DNA of 64,000 nt from Cohnella rhizosphaerae (GCF_029525575.1 NZ_JAPDIA010000009.1:248001-312000), one strand, 5' to 3'; counted from the first letter of the stretch, positions 11,204 through 22,696 are shown. Numbers and translations are program-made. Notes: generated by a model not told the origin, from the sequence alone.

Positions 11204-11221
11204 ACGAAGGGGAGAGAAGCC

Positions 11222-12854
11222 ATTTATCGCGTTCTGCTTGCGGAAGACGAAATGCTGGTGAGGCTCGGCTTAAAAAATGCGGTCGACTGGCGCCGCTTTG
11301 ATATGGAGGTCGTAGCCGACGTTCCCAACGGCGCGGATGCCTGGCAGGCTTATGAGAAGCTGCAGCCCGAAGTGGTCGTGACGGACCTGAAAATGCCGGT
11401 CATGGGCGGCATCGAGCTGCTCTCGAAAATTCGCGGCGTCAATCCGAAGACCAGACTGCTGATCCTGACCTGCCTGGAAGAGTTCGAGCTGGCCAAGCAG
11501 GCGATGTCGCTCGGCGTCAGCGGTTATATCGTGAAGCACAGCATGACTCCCGAAGAGATGGAGGCGATGCTGGCCAGAATCAAGGACGAGCTGGCCTCCG
11601 CGTTCCCGGAAGCCTCCCGCAGGGCGATCGCGTCCGGCGCGGATCTGGCGGTCATGAAGGAAACGCTGTTAAAGGATTATTTATTCGCAAGCAAGTATGA
11701 CGAAGAAGCGTTCGGCCGCAAGGCCGTCGAGCTGGAGCTTAACCTGAGTCCGCGAAACGTGACCGTCTGCACGATGGAGATCGCGTCGTTCGGAACCTTG
11801 CGGGAAAAGTTCGGCGACGACAACGGCCAACTGGTCCGGCTGTCGCTCATGAACGTGCTGCACGAGGTCATCAACGTGCACGGGCGCTGCGAAGCGTTCC
11901 AGGACACGGACACACGGTATGTCTTGTTGTTCAGCCATCCCGAAGCGATCGGCGAGCGAGACGCGGGGGAGACGCTAAACCGCATGACCGGGCAAATTCG
12001 CCGCGCGATGCTGACGTACTTCAACGTGCCGATTACGTTCGGGATCAGCGGCAGGCAGAACGGCTACCGGCATCTCAAGCGGCTGTACCGGGAGAGCCTC
12101 CAAGCGCTGGAGCGAAGCTTCGCGGAAGGGACGGGGCGCGACTACTTCGCCGGCGCCGGCGGCGGGACGAGCCTGCCGGCAATCGCGCGGGAAAGGCTGC
12201 TCAGGCTGGCCGACGCCTGGGAGCCGGCAAGCCCGCAGCTCCGTTCGGACATGGCCGGGAAGATCGACGCGTTCGTCGCGCGGGGCGACTACCGTACCAG
12301 GGGCGACACGCTGCATACGTTCATGCAATGGCTGCACGCGCCGGTATTGACGCTGCGCTTGGCGGGCGAGGAGATGACCTCGCTTTGCTCCGCTTACGCG
12401 CAGCGGCTCGTCGATGCGGGGACGCTGGACGAGATGATCGACCTGCTCGAAGCCTACGCGCGGGAATCCGTCGGGGCGCTGGCCGCCCAGAAGCGCACGA
12501 GCGGTCCGATCACCCGCGCCCTCCGTTATATCGAGTCCCGCTACGCGCAGGATCTATCCTTGCAGCAGGTCGCCGATACGGTGTCGATGAACGCGAATTA
12601 TTTCAGCACGCTGTTCAAAAAAAGAGATGAACCAAAACTTCGGGGATTATCTGCTGCATTACCGCGTGGAACGGGCGAGAGAGCTGTTTTTGCATACGAA
12701 TCTAAAAGCCTACGAGATCGGGGAACGGGTCGGATTCGTCAACACGAGCCATTTTAGCCGGGCCTTTAAAAAGGTGTGCGGACTGAGCCCGCGCGAATAC
12801 CGCAAGCAATGGGACGGAGGCGCGGCGGAGGAGGATCGGCTTGAAGACGCATGA
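11222..12854 (+). CDS. YesN-type response regulator, REC + AraC HTH (frame-broken)
   Basis: About 543 residues when repaired. Receiver domain at the N-terminus with the acidic pair in LLAEDE, phospho-acceptor D in VVVTDLKMPVMGG and K in YIVKHS; a long linker domain; and a C-terminal AraC helix-turn-helix pair (about the last 100 residues, LSLQQVADTVSMNANYFSTL to SPREYRKQW). An A7 run at 12617-12623 causes a +1 break inside the HTH. The first in-frame ATG (11252) would delete the essential acidic pair; the natural start with an AAGGGGAG ribosome site is ATT at 11222, giving IYRVLLAEDE. It is expected to activate the adjacent transporter operon. Confidence 0.85.
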
Positions 12855-14737
12855 CGGCATCGCGCCGAACGTCAAGAGCCGCAGTCTGAAGTTCGAGCTT
12901 CGGCTGTCCTTTCTCCTGATCACATTGATCGCCCTGATCGTCAGCGCCCTGCTGACTTATTTCGGCGTGCTTGGCATTCTTGAACGGAAGACGAACGAAT
13001 CGTCGATGCAGTACTTTTTGCAGGCGGGCGATTCGGTCAACGAGTTCCGCGAAGAGATCGACAAGATGACGAAGCAGCTGCTGATCGACCCGAAGATTCA
13101 GCAGTTTCTGGACAACGAGCTGAAGGAGATTCCGAGCCAGATCGAATTGCACCGCGAGCTGATGGCGGAGATGGACGCTTACCTGCAAACCTACGAATAT
13201 TTGGACTCCATCTACCTGTATGCGGAGGACGGCAGGGCGATCGGCGTCGCCGGGCAGAAGACCGCGCTGCTCCGCGACGATACGAAGCGGGCCAGCTTCT
13301 ACGCAACCGATCTGTACCGGGAATCGCTGAATGCGGGCCTGCAAAAGACGTATCCCCAGATCGTCTGGTCGGGCGCGAACCGGCAGGCGGACTTCGGCGA
13401 GCCTTCCGAGCCCGCGGCCGGGACAGCCGGCGACAGAAGCCTCGTCACGGCGGCGCGCTCCGTCAAGTCGCTCTATCAATCGCTCCCGACCGCGATCCTG
13501 ATCATGAACGTCAAGGAAGAGAAGCTGTTTTCCCTGTACAACAACCTGCGATCCAGGCTGAACGGACAAATCTATCTGTGCGACGCTGCCGGCGTGATCG
13601 TCTCGCATGCGAACAAAACGCTGCTTGGCGCGGGCAGCGATGCCTGCGGCCGGATTCCGGGCGGCACGGAGAGCGGCAGCGTCAAAGGGAACAACGAGCA
13701 AATCGTCTATTACCGCATTCCGTCCACGGATTGGACGATGGTCAAGGAAGTGCCGATTCACGAGCTGATCGGGGACATCCTGAAGCTGAGATACCAGCTG
13801 TTCTGGATCGTGGGCGTGTGCTTCATCGCCGCGCTCGTCGCCTCCGCGCTCTGGATCCGCAAGATCATGCGGCCGATGCGGAACTTGATGGAGGCGATGG
13901 GAAAGGTCGAGAAGGGGCAGCTCGACATCGCGCTGGACGACCGCGACACGAACGAATTCGGCCGGCTCAGCGGAGGCTTCAATCGGATGTCGGGCGGGAT
14001 CAGGCAGCTCATCGAGCAGAATCGGGAGACGGAGAAGGAGAAGACCAGAACGGAGATCCAGATGCTGCAGGCGCAGATCAACCCCCACTTTCTTTTTAAC
14101 ACCTTGAACACGATCAAGTGGATGTCCGTCGTCGGCGGGGCGGACAACATTACGAAGAGCATCACGGCCTTGAGCAGCCTGCTGCGGCCCATCTTCAAAA
14201 GCACGGCTCCTTTGTGCGCGCTGAAGGAGGAGCTTGCGTACGCCGAAAACTACGTCACGATCTTGAACTACCGGTACGGCGAAGGCATCGAGATCCGATT
14301 CGAGGTGGCCGAGGGGGGCGGCAGACTGCGTCGTGCCGCGGTTTTTCCTGCAGCCGCTGCTGGAGAATGCGGTGCTTCACGGCTTCGAGAAAACGGGCTA
14401 CACGGGAACGATACGTATCGCAGCGGAACGCGTCGACGCCGACCTGCTCGTCCGCGTCGTCGACGACGGACAGGGCATGACCGACGAGAAATTGGAAGAT
14501 CTGCGGCGGTGGATGGCGGGTGACAAGCCGGGAGTAGAGGCGTCCGACGCGTCCGACGCATCCGACGCATCCGGGTCCTCGGCGTTCGGCATCGGCCTTA
14601 ACAACGTGCACCGCCGGATTCGCCTGAACTTCCCGGGATCGTCCGGCCTCTCGATCTCCCGTGCCGCGTCCGGCGGCACGACTGTCGAGATCCGCATCCC
14701 GACCGCAACACCTGAAGACAAGCAAACAAATCCGTAA
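12841..14737 (+). CDS. YesM-type sensor histidine kinase (frame-broken)
   Basis: About 632 residues when repaired, membrane-bound. First TM at about residues 21-45 (LSFLLITLIALIVSALLTYF), extracellular Cache-like sensor to about residue 315, second TM (LFWIVGVCFIAALVASALWI), HAMP, then the His_kinase domain with QINPHFLFNTLNTIKW (phospho-His) and HATPase boxes N (LLENAVLHG), G1 (DDGQGM) and G2 (GIGLNN). A G6 run at 14313-14318 shifts the frame between the His domain and the N box. The start is TTG at 12841 behind GGAGGAGG, overlapping the regulator's end by 14 bases. A repeated Ala-Ser-Asp tract sits in the ATP lid just before the G2 box. It should sense the extracellular sugar or binding protein and phosphorylate the preceding regulator. 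Confidence 0.85.
14540..14575 (+). repeat. 9-bp coding tandem repeat (Ala-Ser-Asp) in kinase ATP lid
   Basis: Four units of GCGTCCGAC or GCATCCGAC encode Ala-Ser-Asp repeats followed by a Gly-Ser-Ser linker, directly ahead of the kinase G2 box. In-frame slippage here would change ATP-lid length. Confidence 0.8.
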
Positions 14738-14774
14738 ATAAGAACACTTTCGCATGGCATGCCAGCCGACGATG

Positions 14775-14814
14775 CAGCGGCTCCGAAAAACGGACATGAT
14801 TTTCGGAGCTGCGG
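14775..14814 (+). terminator. Stem-loop between kinase and permease genes
   Basis: Arms CAGCGGCTCCGAAAA and TTTTCGGAGCTGCGG form a long stem 40 bases after the kinase stop. No uninterrupted T tract follows, so it may act as an attenuator or mRNA-stabilising element separating the regulator genes from the transporter genes. Confidence 0.55.
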
Positions 14815-14889
14815 TCATTTAGCTGCATGCTTTTTGCTTTTATGATGGCTTTGCAAGACAGACAAGGGGTTGTGAGGAGGAGAGTGGAC

Positions 14890-15828
14890 TTGAAGGCAAT
14901 GGCGGCGGGGCGAACGGGAGCCGGAAGCGTGAAAAGGAAGCAGGGCTGGACCCTTCTGCTGCTGGCGCTTCCGTTCATAGCGGTGGTGTTCGTTTTTTAC
15001 TACGTCCCGCTCTTCGGCTGGGTGTACGGCTTTTTCGATTACAAGCCGGGCATTCCGCTGAACCGGTCCGAGTTCGTCGGGCTGAAATATTTGAGGATCG
15101 CTTTTACGGAGCAGGAGATGGATCTGGCTCGGGTGCTGAAAAACTCGCTCGCGCTCAGTTTTCTCGGCATTTTGGTGTCGCCCTTGTATGTCGCGTTCGC
15201 GATTCTGCTGAACGAGATGAGGGGCAAGCTGCTGCGAAAATGGGTGCAGGTGACGACGACGCTGCCGAACTTCATCAGCTGGGTGCTCGTGTACTCCGTG
15301 TTCTACGTTTTTTTCGCAGTCTCGGACGGCGTGGTCAACAACGTGTTGATCAAGCTGGAATGGCTGGCGCGGCCGTTCAACTTCCTGGGCAACAGCGAGA
15401 TCGCTTGGGGGTTCCAGACGCTGGTCGGCTTGTGGAAAGGGCTCGGCTGGGGCGCGATCATCTATCTGGCCGCCATCGCGGGGATCGACCAGGAACTCTA
15501 CGACGCGGCCAAGGTCGACGGCGCGGGCAGGTTCCGCACGATCTGGCATATCACGGTGCCGGGCATCATGCCGACCTTCGTCGTGCTGCTGCTGCTGAAC
15601 GTGAGCAACATGCTGAACAACGGCTTCGAGCAATATTACGTGTTCTACAACGCGCTGGTCGCCGACAAGCTCGACGTCATCGATTATTACGTGTACCGGG
15701 TGGGGCTGGAGAACAACGATTTTTCCTACTCGACCGTGCTCGGCATGTTCAAGACGATCGTCAGCGTCGTCGTCCTCTTCACCGTGAACGGGATCGCCAA
15801 GAGAATACGCGGGGAGAGCATCATTTAA
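14890..15828 (+). CDS. ABC sugar permease, LplB/YteP type
   Basis: About 312 residues, six predicted TM helices (first LLLLALPFIAVVFVFYY). The cytoplasmic EAA loop is YDAAKVDGAGRFRTIWHITV, the site that docks the ATPase. It belongs to the CUT1 LplB subgroup that pairs with a YtcP/LplC partner and a large lipoprotein, and it is the first transporter gene of the locus. I favour TTG at 14890, nine bases after GAGGAGG; GTG at 14884 is the alternative. No ATPase gene is in this locus, as is usual for this subgroup, which shares a MsmX-type ATPase encoded elsewhere. Confidence 0.85.
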   Translation: MKAMAAGRTGAGSVKRKQGWTLLLLALPFIAVVFVFYYVPLFGWVYGFFDYKPGIPLNRSEFVGLKYLRIAFTEQEMDLARVLKNSLALSFLGILVSPLYVAFAILLNEMRGKLLRKWVQVTTTLPNFISWVLVYSVFYVFFAVSDGVVNNVLIKLEWLARPFNFLGNSEIAWGFQTLVGLWKGLGWGAIIYLAAIAGIDQELYDAAKVDGAGRFRTIWHITVPGIMPTFVVLLLLNVSNMLNNGFEQYYVFYNALVADKLDVIDYYVYRVGLENNDFSYSTVLGMFKTIVSVVVLFTVNGIAKRIRGESII

Positions 15829-15844
15829 CCGCAAAGAAAGGAGC

Positions 15845-16744
15845 GTGCTTCAGTCGATGTGGCCCGGCCGGTGGCACGATGTTCTGTTTCATACGCTTAA
15901 TACCGTCTTCTTCGTCTTGTTCGCGCTATGCTGCGTCTATCCGTTCTACTACATCCTGATCAATTCGGTGAGCGACCCGCTCCAAGTGACGAAGGGCGTT
16001 TATCTATGGCCGGAAGGCTTCAATCTGACGGTATACCGCGAGATGCTGAGCCAGAAGACGATCTCGGTATCGTTCTGGGTGTCCTCGGCGCGCGCCGTGG
16101 TCGGCACGATCCTGACCGTGTTCAGCTGCGCGTTTTCTCCTACCTGCTGACCAAAAAAGGAAATGCCGTTTCGCAAAACCGTCTATCGCTTCGTCGTCGT
16201 GACGCTGTATTTGAACGCAGGCTTGATCCCTTGGTACCTGACGATGAAGATGCTGGGGCTGAAGAACAGCTTCTGGCTTTACATCCTGCCTACCGTGATC
16301 GTCGGATTTTTCGTCATTTTGATGAAAACGTTCATCGAGCAAATTCCCGCCGCGCTGGAGGAGGCCGCGGTCGTCGAGGGCGCCGGCTATCTGACCGTGT
16401 TCGCCAGGATCATTTTCCCGGTCTCGCTGCCGATCGTCGCGACGATCACCGTATTTAATGCGGTCAATCAGTGGAACGCGTGGATGGACAATCTGTTCCT
16501 CGTCAACGATCCGAATCTGCAGACGCTGCAGCTGACGCTGCTCAACTTCCTCAAGCAATCGGAGGCGCTCGCGCAAGAGACGACCAGACGCATGATGGGC
16601 AACCAGACGTCGGGACACCTTATTTCTCCGCAAAATGTCAAGATGGCGATCACGATGATCGTCACGGCGCCGATCCTGCTGATCTATCCGTTCATGCAGC
16701 GGTACTTCGTCAAGGGCATCATGCTCGGCGCGGTCAAAGGCTAA
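15845..16744 (+). CDS. ABC sugar permease, YtcP/LplC type (frame-broken)
   Basis: About 299 residues when repaired. The start is GTG at 15845 behind AAAGGAG. The N-terminal TM (VFFVLFALCCVYPFYYILIN) and GVYLWPEGFNLTVYREM are typical of the family. A missing T at TTTT 16133-16136 and an extra A at A6 16153-16158 compensate each other; between them lies the loop read as FFSYLLTKKEMPFRK. The EAA motif is LEEAAVVEGAGYLTVFARII and the C-terminus QRYFVKGIMLGAVKG is diagnostic of this permease family. It heterodimerises with the preceding permease. Confidence 0.85.
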
Positions 16745-16814
16745 CGCTTGATATACAGGGCCCTGCGGTCCGGGGCCATCGTATATAACCACAAAAAAAT
16801 GGAGGGTCCGATCG

Positions 16815-18603
16815 ATGATTCGAAACAAGAGAAGGCGCGTCGCGGGAATGGCGGCCATCCTGACCGTAGCGGTCATGACGGGATGCGCGGGTTCGAACGA
16901 CCCGAAGCCGTCCGCGGCCTCGTCCGCGGCGGCGTCGAGCGCTGCGGCGACCGCCACGGCGGGCGCGAGTCCGACGCAGGCGTCGGAGAAGGAGCCGGTC
17001 ACGCTCAAGCTGTCGAGCGACAATGCCTTGTTCATGGCGACGCTCGCGCCTGGCGCGCAGCACGATCCGGTCATGGAGGAGATTCGCCGGAAGACCGGCG
17101 TAACGCTAGAGCTCGACACGCAAACCGACGACAAAAAGTTCAACCTCATGCTGGCCGGCGGCGATCTGCCCGACATCATCGTGCTGCAGAACGCCCCCAA
17201 GTACTTAAAGCAGATGATCGAAGGCAATCAGGTCATCCCGCTGGACGGACTGATCGAGAAGCACGGTCAGACCATTCTGAAGGAGTCGCCGTCGAAGATC
17301 GAGATTAGCAAGCGTTTTTTCAGCAACGGCACCGGGCAGCCTGTACGCCATCCCCGGCATCGCGAGCCGGAAGGGGCCGCAGTACAAGTACGGCAACCAT
17401 GCATACAACATCCGCTGGGATTATTACAAAGAGCTCGGGTTCCCGGCCGTGAACAATCTGGACGATCTGCTCAAGCTGCTCGCGGATATGCAGCAGAAGC
17501 ATCCGACGAACGCGCAGGGACAAAAGGTGTACGGCATGGCCCCGTTGTTCGATTGGGGACTCGTTCCGTACGAGATGTTCGACCGCCTGTTCAACCGGAT
17601 CAATAAAAACAACCTGTTCGTCTACCTGGAGCCGGGCACGTTCAAGCCGGCGGGCGGCATATTGGATCCGAACGTCGCTTACTGGGAAGGCACGAAGTTC
17701 TACCGCAAAGCGAACGAGATGGGCGTGCTCGATCCCGATTCGTTCACGCAAAAGTACGAGAACTTTACCGAAAAGGTGAAGAGCGGGCGCGTCCTGCTGT
17801 CGCCCTGGACCTGGGCGGGCGTGACGGAGGCGAACGCGGCCCTGGCCAAGGAAGACCCGCTGAAGGGATGGGAGCCGCTGCCGGTTCCGGCGGGGCAGAC
17901 CGTCTACCTGGGCGAATTCGGAGAGAACGGCTTCTCCAACCGCCTGGTCATGATCTCCAAGAACAGCAAGCACCCCGAGCGGGCGATGGAGCTGATCGAC
18001 TACCTGCAATCTTTCGAAGGCTCGAGGCTGATCCAGAACGGCATCCAGGGCAAGGATTGGGACGTGGTGGACGGCAAGCCGCAATGGAAGCAAGCGACGA
18101 TCGACGCGCAGAAAAACGATCCCAACTTCTCGCAGAATACCGGCATCGGGCTTTACTGGAACCTGGCGGGCTTCGTCGACGGCTACCCGGATCCGGATTA
18201 CGGGACACCGATCAATTTTACGAATCAAGCGGACTTCTGGCGGACCCAGATGACGGAGCTGGACCAGGATTATTCGAAGCATTACGGCGTATCGTATCCG
18301 GGCGAGCTCGTCGAGAAGCGCGTGGAAGCGGGCGAGATCCGGACGATCTACTACGATATGGACAACGAGCTGGGCACGGATACGAGCATGCCGGACGATA
18401 TCAAGCGCATCGAGACCAAGGTGACGGATTACCTGGTGCGCATGGCGCCGAAGCTGATCTACGCGGCGACGGAGGAAGCGTACGACTCGACGCAGGCGAA
18501 GATGATGGACGAACTGAAGGGCATGGGCGCCCAAAAAGCGATCGACTACTGGATGGCGAACATGACCAAAGCGTCGGAAACCTACGCGGGCTTGAAGAAG
18601 TAA
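16815..18603 (+). CDS. Extracellular solute-binding lipoprotein of ABC sugar importer (frame-broken)
   Basis: About 595 residues when repaired, exported lipoprotein with lipobox MTGC (Cys near residue 24) and a Ser/Ala/Pro-rich spacer. It belongs to the large LplA/YtcQ-type binding proteins (500-560 residues usual). The frame changes by +1 between the T6 run at 17315-17320 and the GGG at 17338, within SNGTG-SLYAIPGI, a conserved family segment. Downstream landmarks are NNLDDLLKLL and DYLQSFEGSRLIQNGIQGKD. The start is ATG 16815 behind GGAGGGT. It delivers the substrate, presumably an oligosaccharide, to the two upstream permeases. Confidence 0.85.
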
Positions 18604-18620
18604 GCGTGTAACGGAAAGGC

Positions 18621-18644
18621 AGCGGGAGACGCAAGTCTCCCGCT
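18621..18644 (+). other. Intra-operon stem-loop after binding-protein gene
   Basis: Perfect 10-bp stem AGCGGGAGAC / GTCTCCCGCT with loop GCAA. No T tract follows. Such hairpins often protect the 3' end of binding-protein mRNA while allowing read-through to downstream genes. Confidence 0.65.
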
Positions 18645-18671
18645 CATACCGGGCTAAGGGAGAGGATCGCG

Positions 18672-21600
18672 ATGAAGTTCGGCGCAAGCAGGCTAGTTGC
18701 ATTCTTAACGTTACTTGCGGCCATCGGGTTCGGCGCGGGAAGCGCGCACGCCCAGGACCAGGCGATTGCCGACGATCAGTTCACATTGTCCGGCGGAGCG
18801 GCACGCACGGCGGATGCGTCCGCGGGCGACGGCTACTCGGCGCATATGACGAACGACTCGGCGGCGTGGAAGATCCAGTACCAGAATTGGGACTTCGGTA
18901 CGCTGAAGGCAGGGAAGCTGTACGACGTCTACGTCAAGGTCAAGGTCAAGCACGCGGTCCCTGCCCCGACCGGCAATGCCTTCGTGGCGGGCATCTACGA
19001 CGCGACGAACGCAAGCGATGTCGTTCCCGCCCGGACGATTGCGGCGGCGAATACCGCGGACGGCGTCTGGCGGGAATACAGGCTGGGCACGTTCGCGCCG
19101 AACGCCGGGGTCAACTCGCTCAGCTTCTATGTAGGGGGCGCGTCCAATGCGGCACAGGTGTCCGACATTTACGTGGACGCGTTTATTTTCAAGGAATACA
19201 GCAACGTGCAGATCGAGGACGCGTCATTCTATAAATTTAACGGCGCTTCGCTCGTGACGGACGGCATGACGCCGGATCACAGCGCCGCCAGAATGGCGAA
19301 CGGCCCGGGCTCGGGCTGGAATGTGCAGGCGAAGATCGACGGCGCCCGAATCGAGGCGGGCAAGCCGTACCGGATCACGGCGGACATCAAGCCGGAGCGG
19401 TCCGACTGGCAGACGTCGTCGGGCGATCTTTTCGGATATTTGGTGTACGACCTGACGACGAGCAGCTACCTGGTCAATCCCACGGTCGTCTCCTCCGCGA
19501 CGATACCGAAGGTGGCGTACTACCATCAGGTGCAGCTCGGTACGGTGACGGTCGATCCCGCGCATGACGTTCGCGTTTGCTTCTATCCCGTCAACAATGC
19601 GGCGAACTTCCCGGCTGTCCGGATCGATCGCGTGGCGCTAACCCGGCAGCCCGAAGACGAGAGCGCCGCAAAGGCGATCAACGCCTATCCCTACAAGCTG
19701 TCTCCGGCCAATCAGGACGGACTTAACGATTCGACGCGCATCGCGTATACGCTGCCGGCGCCGCAGACGGAGAGCGTCATCGTACAGCGGGTATCGGACC
19801 AGGCGACGGTTCGCACGCTGACGCCGGCTTCGACTTCCTCGGGGAGCCGCGCGGTCGTCTGGGACGGGAAGAACGACGGCGGACAATACGTGAGCAACGG
19901 CTTGTACGTCGTGCGCGTCCGCAGCGGTTCGACCGACTTGCGCCGGGTGAACGTGCAGGTGATCGCGGGGGTGTCGCTCGCAGCCAGCGCGAATCCGGTG
20001 AAAAACGATGTGCCCAAGGGCGTTTTCTACGAAGCGGGGGGCGATCCCCTACGATCCCGTCGAAGCGGCCGATTATCTTGACGATACGTTCGCGGACATT
20101 CATCAATTGGGCGCCGACACCGTTTTTCTCGCCAATTGGCATGCCAAGCCGGCAGCCGTCTATGCCGAGACATTGACCCAGGCGGCGAACCATCAGCTGA
20201 AGGTCGTCGGGCTCCCGGACGCGGCTTATGCCTTGTTCAACGAAGCGCTGTACAACGACGAGCAGGCGATGTACGCCCGGATCGGCGAGATTGTCGCGCC
20301 GTACATGAGCAACAGCGCTTTGTACGCGTACTATCTCTACGACGAACCGGGCAATGACGCCAAGCTCGCCGACAATTTGAAGGATATGAAGCGGATGCTC
20401 GAGACGATCGACCCCAGTCGGGCGGTCATCAGCACTTACGTCGGGATAGACCGGGTGCCGCTGCATTACGACGTCCAGAAGCCGCATGTCATGAATATCG
20501 ATCCGTACGGTGTCACGGAAGGCAGCGCGATCGGGGGATTTTCGCAATATTTATCACTATCCCGGCTTCTCCTTCGAGTCGTACACGGACTTCTCGTCCT
20601 ACCAGGTGCGCAAGGATATCGCGGACGACGCGCCGATGTGGACGATTCTGCAGACGACCGAGGCGGCCGGCTGGCTGCGGAATCCGACCGCGGCGGAGAT
20701 TCGCGCGATGACGTACGAGGCGATCGGCCACGGGTCCAAAGGCTTCACTTATTTCGTCTACCAGACCGAGCTGGACTGGAACGGCATCGTGGACGAACAC
20801 GGCCAGCCGGGCCCGGACTACGGCAACGTGCAGACGCTGTTCGGCGAGATCGAGGCGCTGAAGCCGACGATCCGCCGGATGGAGCGGGTCGCGAACGTCG
20901 CGACCGCCTCGGGCGGCGGCAACGCGGCATACGCGGCGGCCGATGTGACGACGCATATCGATCGGCAGACGGGCGACTACTACCTGGTCGTCGTGAACCA
21001 CGACTGCCTGAGCGCGGCCAACGTTACCGTCACGATCGACCGTGCGGCGCTCGGGATGGGTATCTCGGCGGTGACCGATCTGCGAAGTCAGTCGGGTGTC
21101 GCGTTCACGGCCACGCCGACCGGCTATACGATAAGCAATCTGAGCTTCGCGCCGGGCGACGGCAAGGTTCTGAAGCTGACGAAGGATGCCTCCAAGGTCG
21201 TTTACGTCGGCGAAGATCCGTTATTCAACGTCAATAATGGCGCGTCGAAGGGGCTGACGGACGTGTCCGCCGGCGACGGCAAGACGGCGAAGCATACCGT
21301 TACGTCGACCAGAACGTGGAACTTCCAATGGTTCTGGGACCGCGCTCAACTGACGCCCGGCGCATCGTACGATCTGTACGCGGTCGTCAAAATCAAATAC
21401 GCGACCGATGTTTACAAGGACGGAAGCGGCGTCGACCGACTTTTCCAGCCGACCGGGACCGCCTTTTCCTACGGCGTGTACGACGTGACTTCGAATACGT
21501 ATCCTGTGCCGGAGCAGACGAAGGCGGCCTCGCAAATGGAAAATATGTTCTGGCATACCGTCAAGATCGGGACCTTCACGCCTTCCCAGACGAACAGCCA

Positions 21601-21682
21601 AGTCGTCTACATCATGCCATGGGATAACCCTGCGAACGTGCAAGAGGTCTACGTCGACAAGTTCTACTTCGTGAAGCGTTAA
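18672..21682 (+). CDS. Large secreted protein with barrel-type hydrolase-like core and beta-sandwich modules (frame-broken)
   Basis: About 1000 residues when repaired, with a Sec signal peptide (LVAFLTLLAAIGFGAGSAHA). Order: two beta-sandwich modules (about residues 30-330) resembling carbohydrate-binding folds, a FlgD-Ig-like module (VVWDGKNDGGQYVSNGLYVV, about residues 395-415), then a TIM-barrel-like region (ADYLDDTFADIHQLGADTVF; YAYYLYDEPGND, which has an acidic pair; DIADDAPMWTILQTTE; KGFTYFVYQTELDWNG), and a C-terminal beta-sandwich. +1 breaks fall at G6 20036-20041 and G5 20533-20537. The barrel resembles GH42/GH2-like hydrolases, but I cannot assign a family. It follows the transporter genes and likely generates its substrate outside the cell. 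Confidence 0.65.
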
Positions 21683-21715
21683 ATCAGGAATGAATCAGTC
21701 AAGGAGCGTGCAGCC

Positions 21716-22678
21716 ATGGGCATGAAAATGAAGTCGCTTCAAATCGCGGGGCCGGGACAATACGGGGTCGTCGAATCGGAGATGCCGGCGCTGCAGGACC
21801 ATGAGGTGAGGGTAGAGATCGAGGTCGTGGCGACCTGTCCGCGATGGGATATGAACATGCTGGACGGCCGCGACATGTTCGACTATTCGAAGGCGCCCGC
21901 GTATCCGCTGCCGCCGGGCTGGCCGGGTCACGAGGCGGCCGGGACCGTGCGGGAGGTCGGACGCGGCGTGCGGAATTTGCGCGTCGGCGACCGGGTCGCG
22001 GCCCTCGAGCATATCGAAGGCAACGGCGCCTATGCCCAATTTCTGTCCTACAAGGAGCATGAACTGATCAAGCTGCCGGATAGCGTCACGTTCCTGCAGG
22101 CCGTATCGTTCGAGCTGCTCAAGTGCGTCATGATCGGCCTGTCGCAGTTCGGCGATCTGCGCGGCAAGTCGATGGTCGTCTCCGGACTCGGCCCGGCGGG
22201 CATGCTGGCGATTCAGGTCGCCCGCATCTGGGGCGCCTCGGAGGTCGTCGGCATCGATGTGAGCGAGCAGCGAATCCGGTACGTGAGCGAGCTTGGCATC
22301 GGGCAAGCAGCGCATGTCGAGGAGCTGGACGGACGCCGCTTCGACCTGGGCTACGACTGCGTCGGCGCGGCCGCATCGGTCCAGCACCTGCTGCGTATCG
22401 TCGACGAGCATGTCGTCATCTTCGGCGTATTAAGAGGGACGCTTCAGTACGAGGACCATCTGTGGGCCAAGGGCATGAAGCTCGAGTCGTACCGGTACCG
22501 GCCGTTCGGCGACAGGGACCGCGAGCTGATGCTCGACGCCGTCGTCAACAAAGGGCTCGACACGACGTGCATTCAGACGCATTGCGGTTCGTTCGCAGCA
22601 TATGGCGAGGCGGTCGAGCGGTTGAAATCGCAGGAAGCGATCAAATTTCATTTCTTCCCGGCGAGGGAATTTTCGTAG
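21716..22678 (+). CDS. MDR-superfamily (zinc-type) alcohol dehydrogenase-like oxidoreductase
   Basis: About 320 residues, cytoplasmic. The GroES-like N-terminal domain contains GHEAAG (equivalent of the GHE zinc motif) and GDRVAALEHIEGNGAYAQ; the Rossmann domain starts at SGLGPAGMLAIQVARIWGAS (about residue 158) and has an acidic residue at the end of beta 2 (VGIDVSEQR), which suggests NAD preference. The four structural-zinc cysteines are absent. Start ATG 21716 behind AAGGAG. It is paired with a second MDR gene 19 bases downstream, suggesting two related oxidation steps on an imported sugar or polyol. Confidence 0.8.
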   Translation: MGMKMKSLQIAGPGQYGVVESEMPALQDHEVRVEIEVVATCPRWDMNMLDGRDMFDYSKAPAYPLPPGWPGHEAAGTVREVGRGVRNLRVGDRVAALEHIEGNGAYAQFLSYKEHELIKLPDSVTFLQAVSFELLKCVMIGLSQFGDLRGKSMVVSGLGPAGMLAIQVARIWGASEVVGIDVSEQRIRYVSELGIGQAAHVEELDGRRFDLGYDCVGAAASVQHLLRIVDEHVVIFGVLRGTLQYEDHLWAKGMKLESYRYRPFGDRDRELMLDAVVNKGLDTTCIQTHCGSFAAYGEAVERLKSQEAIKFHFFPAREFS

Positions 22679-22696
22679 ATCATAGGAGGGAATGCA

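Noticed and set aside
14735..14890. T-box or riboswitch between kinase and permease genes
   Set aside because: Only one simple stem-loop is visible. No specifier loop, T-box sequence or known aptamer core could be identified.
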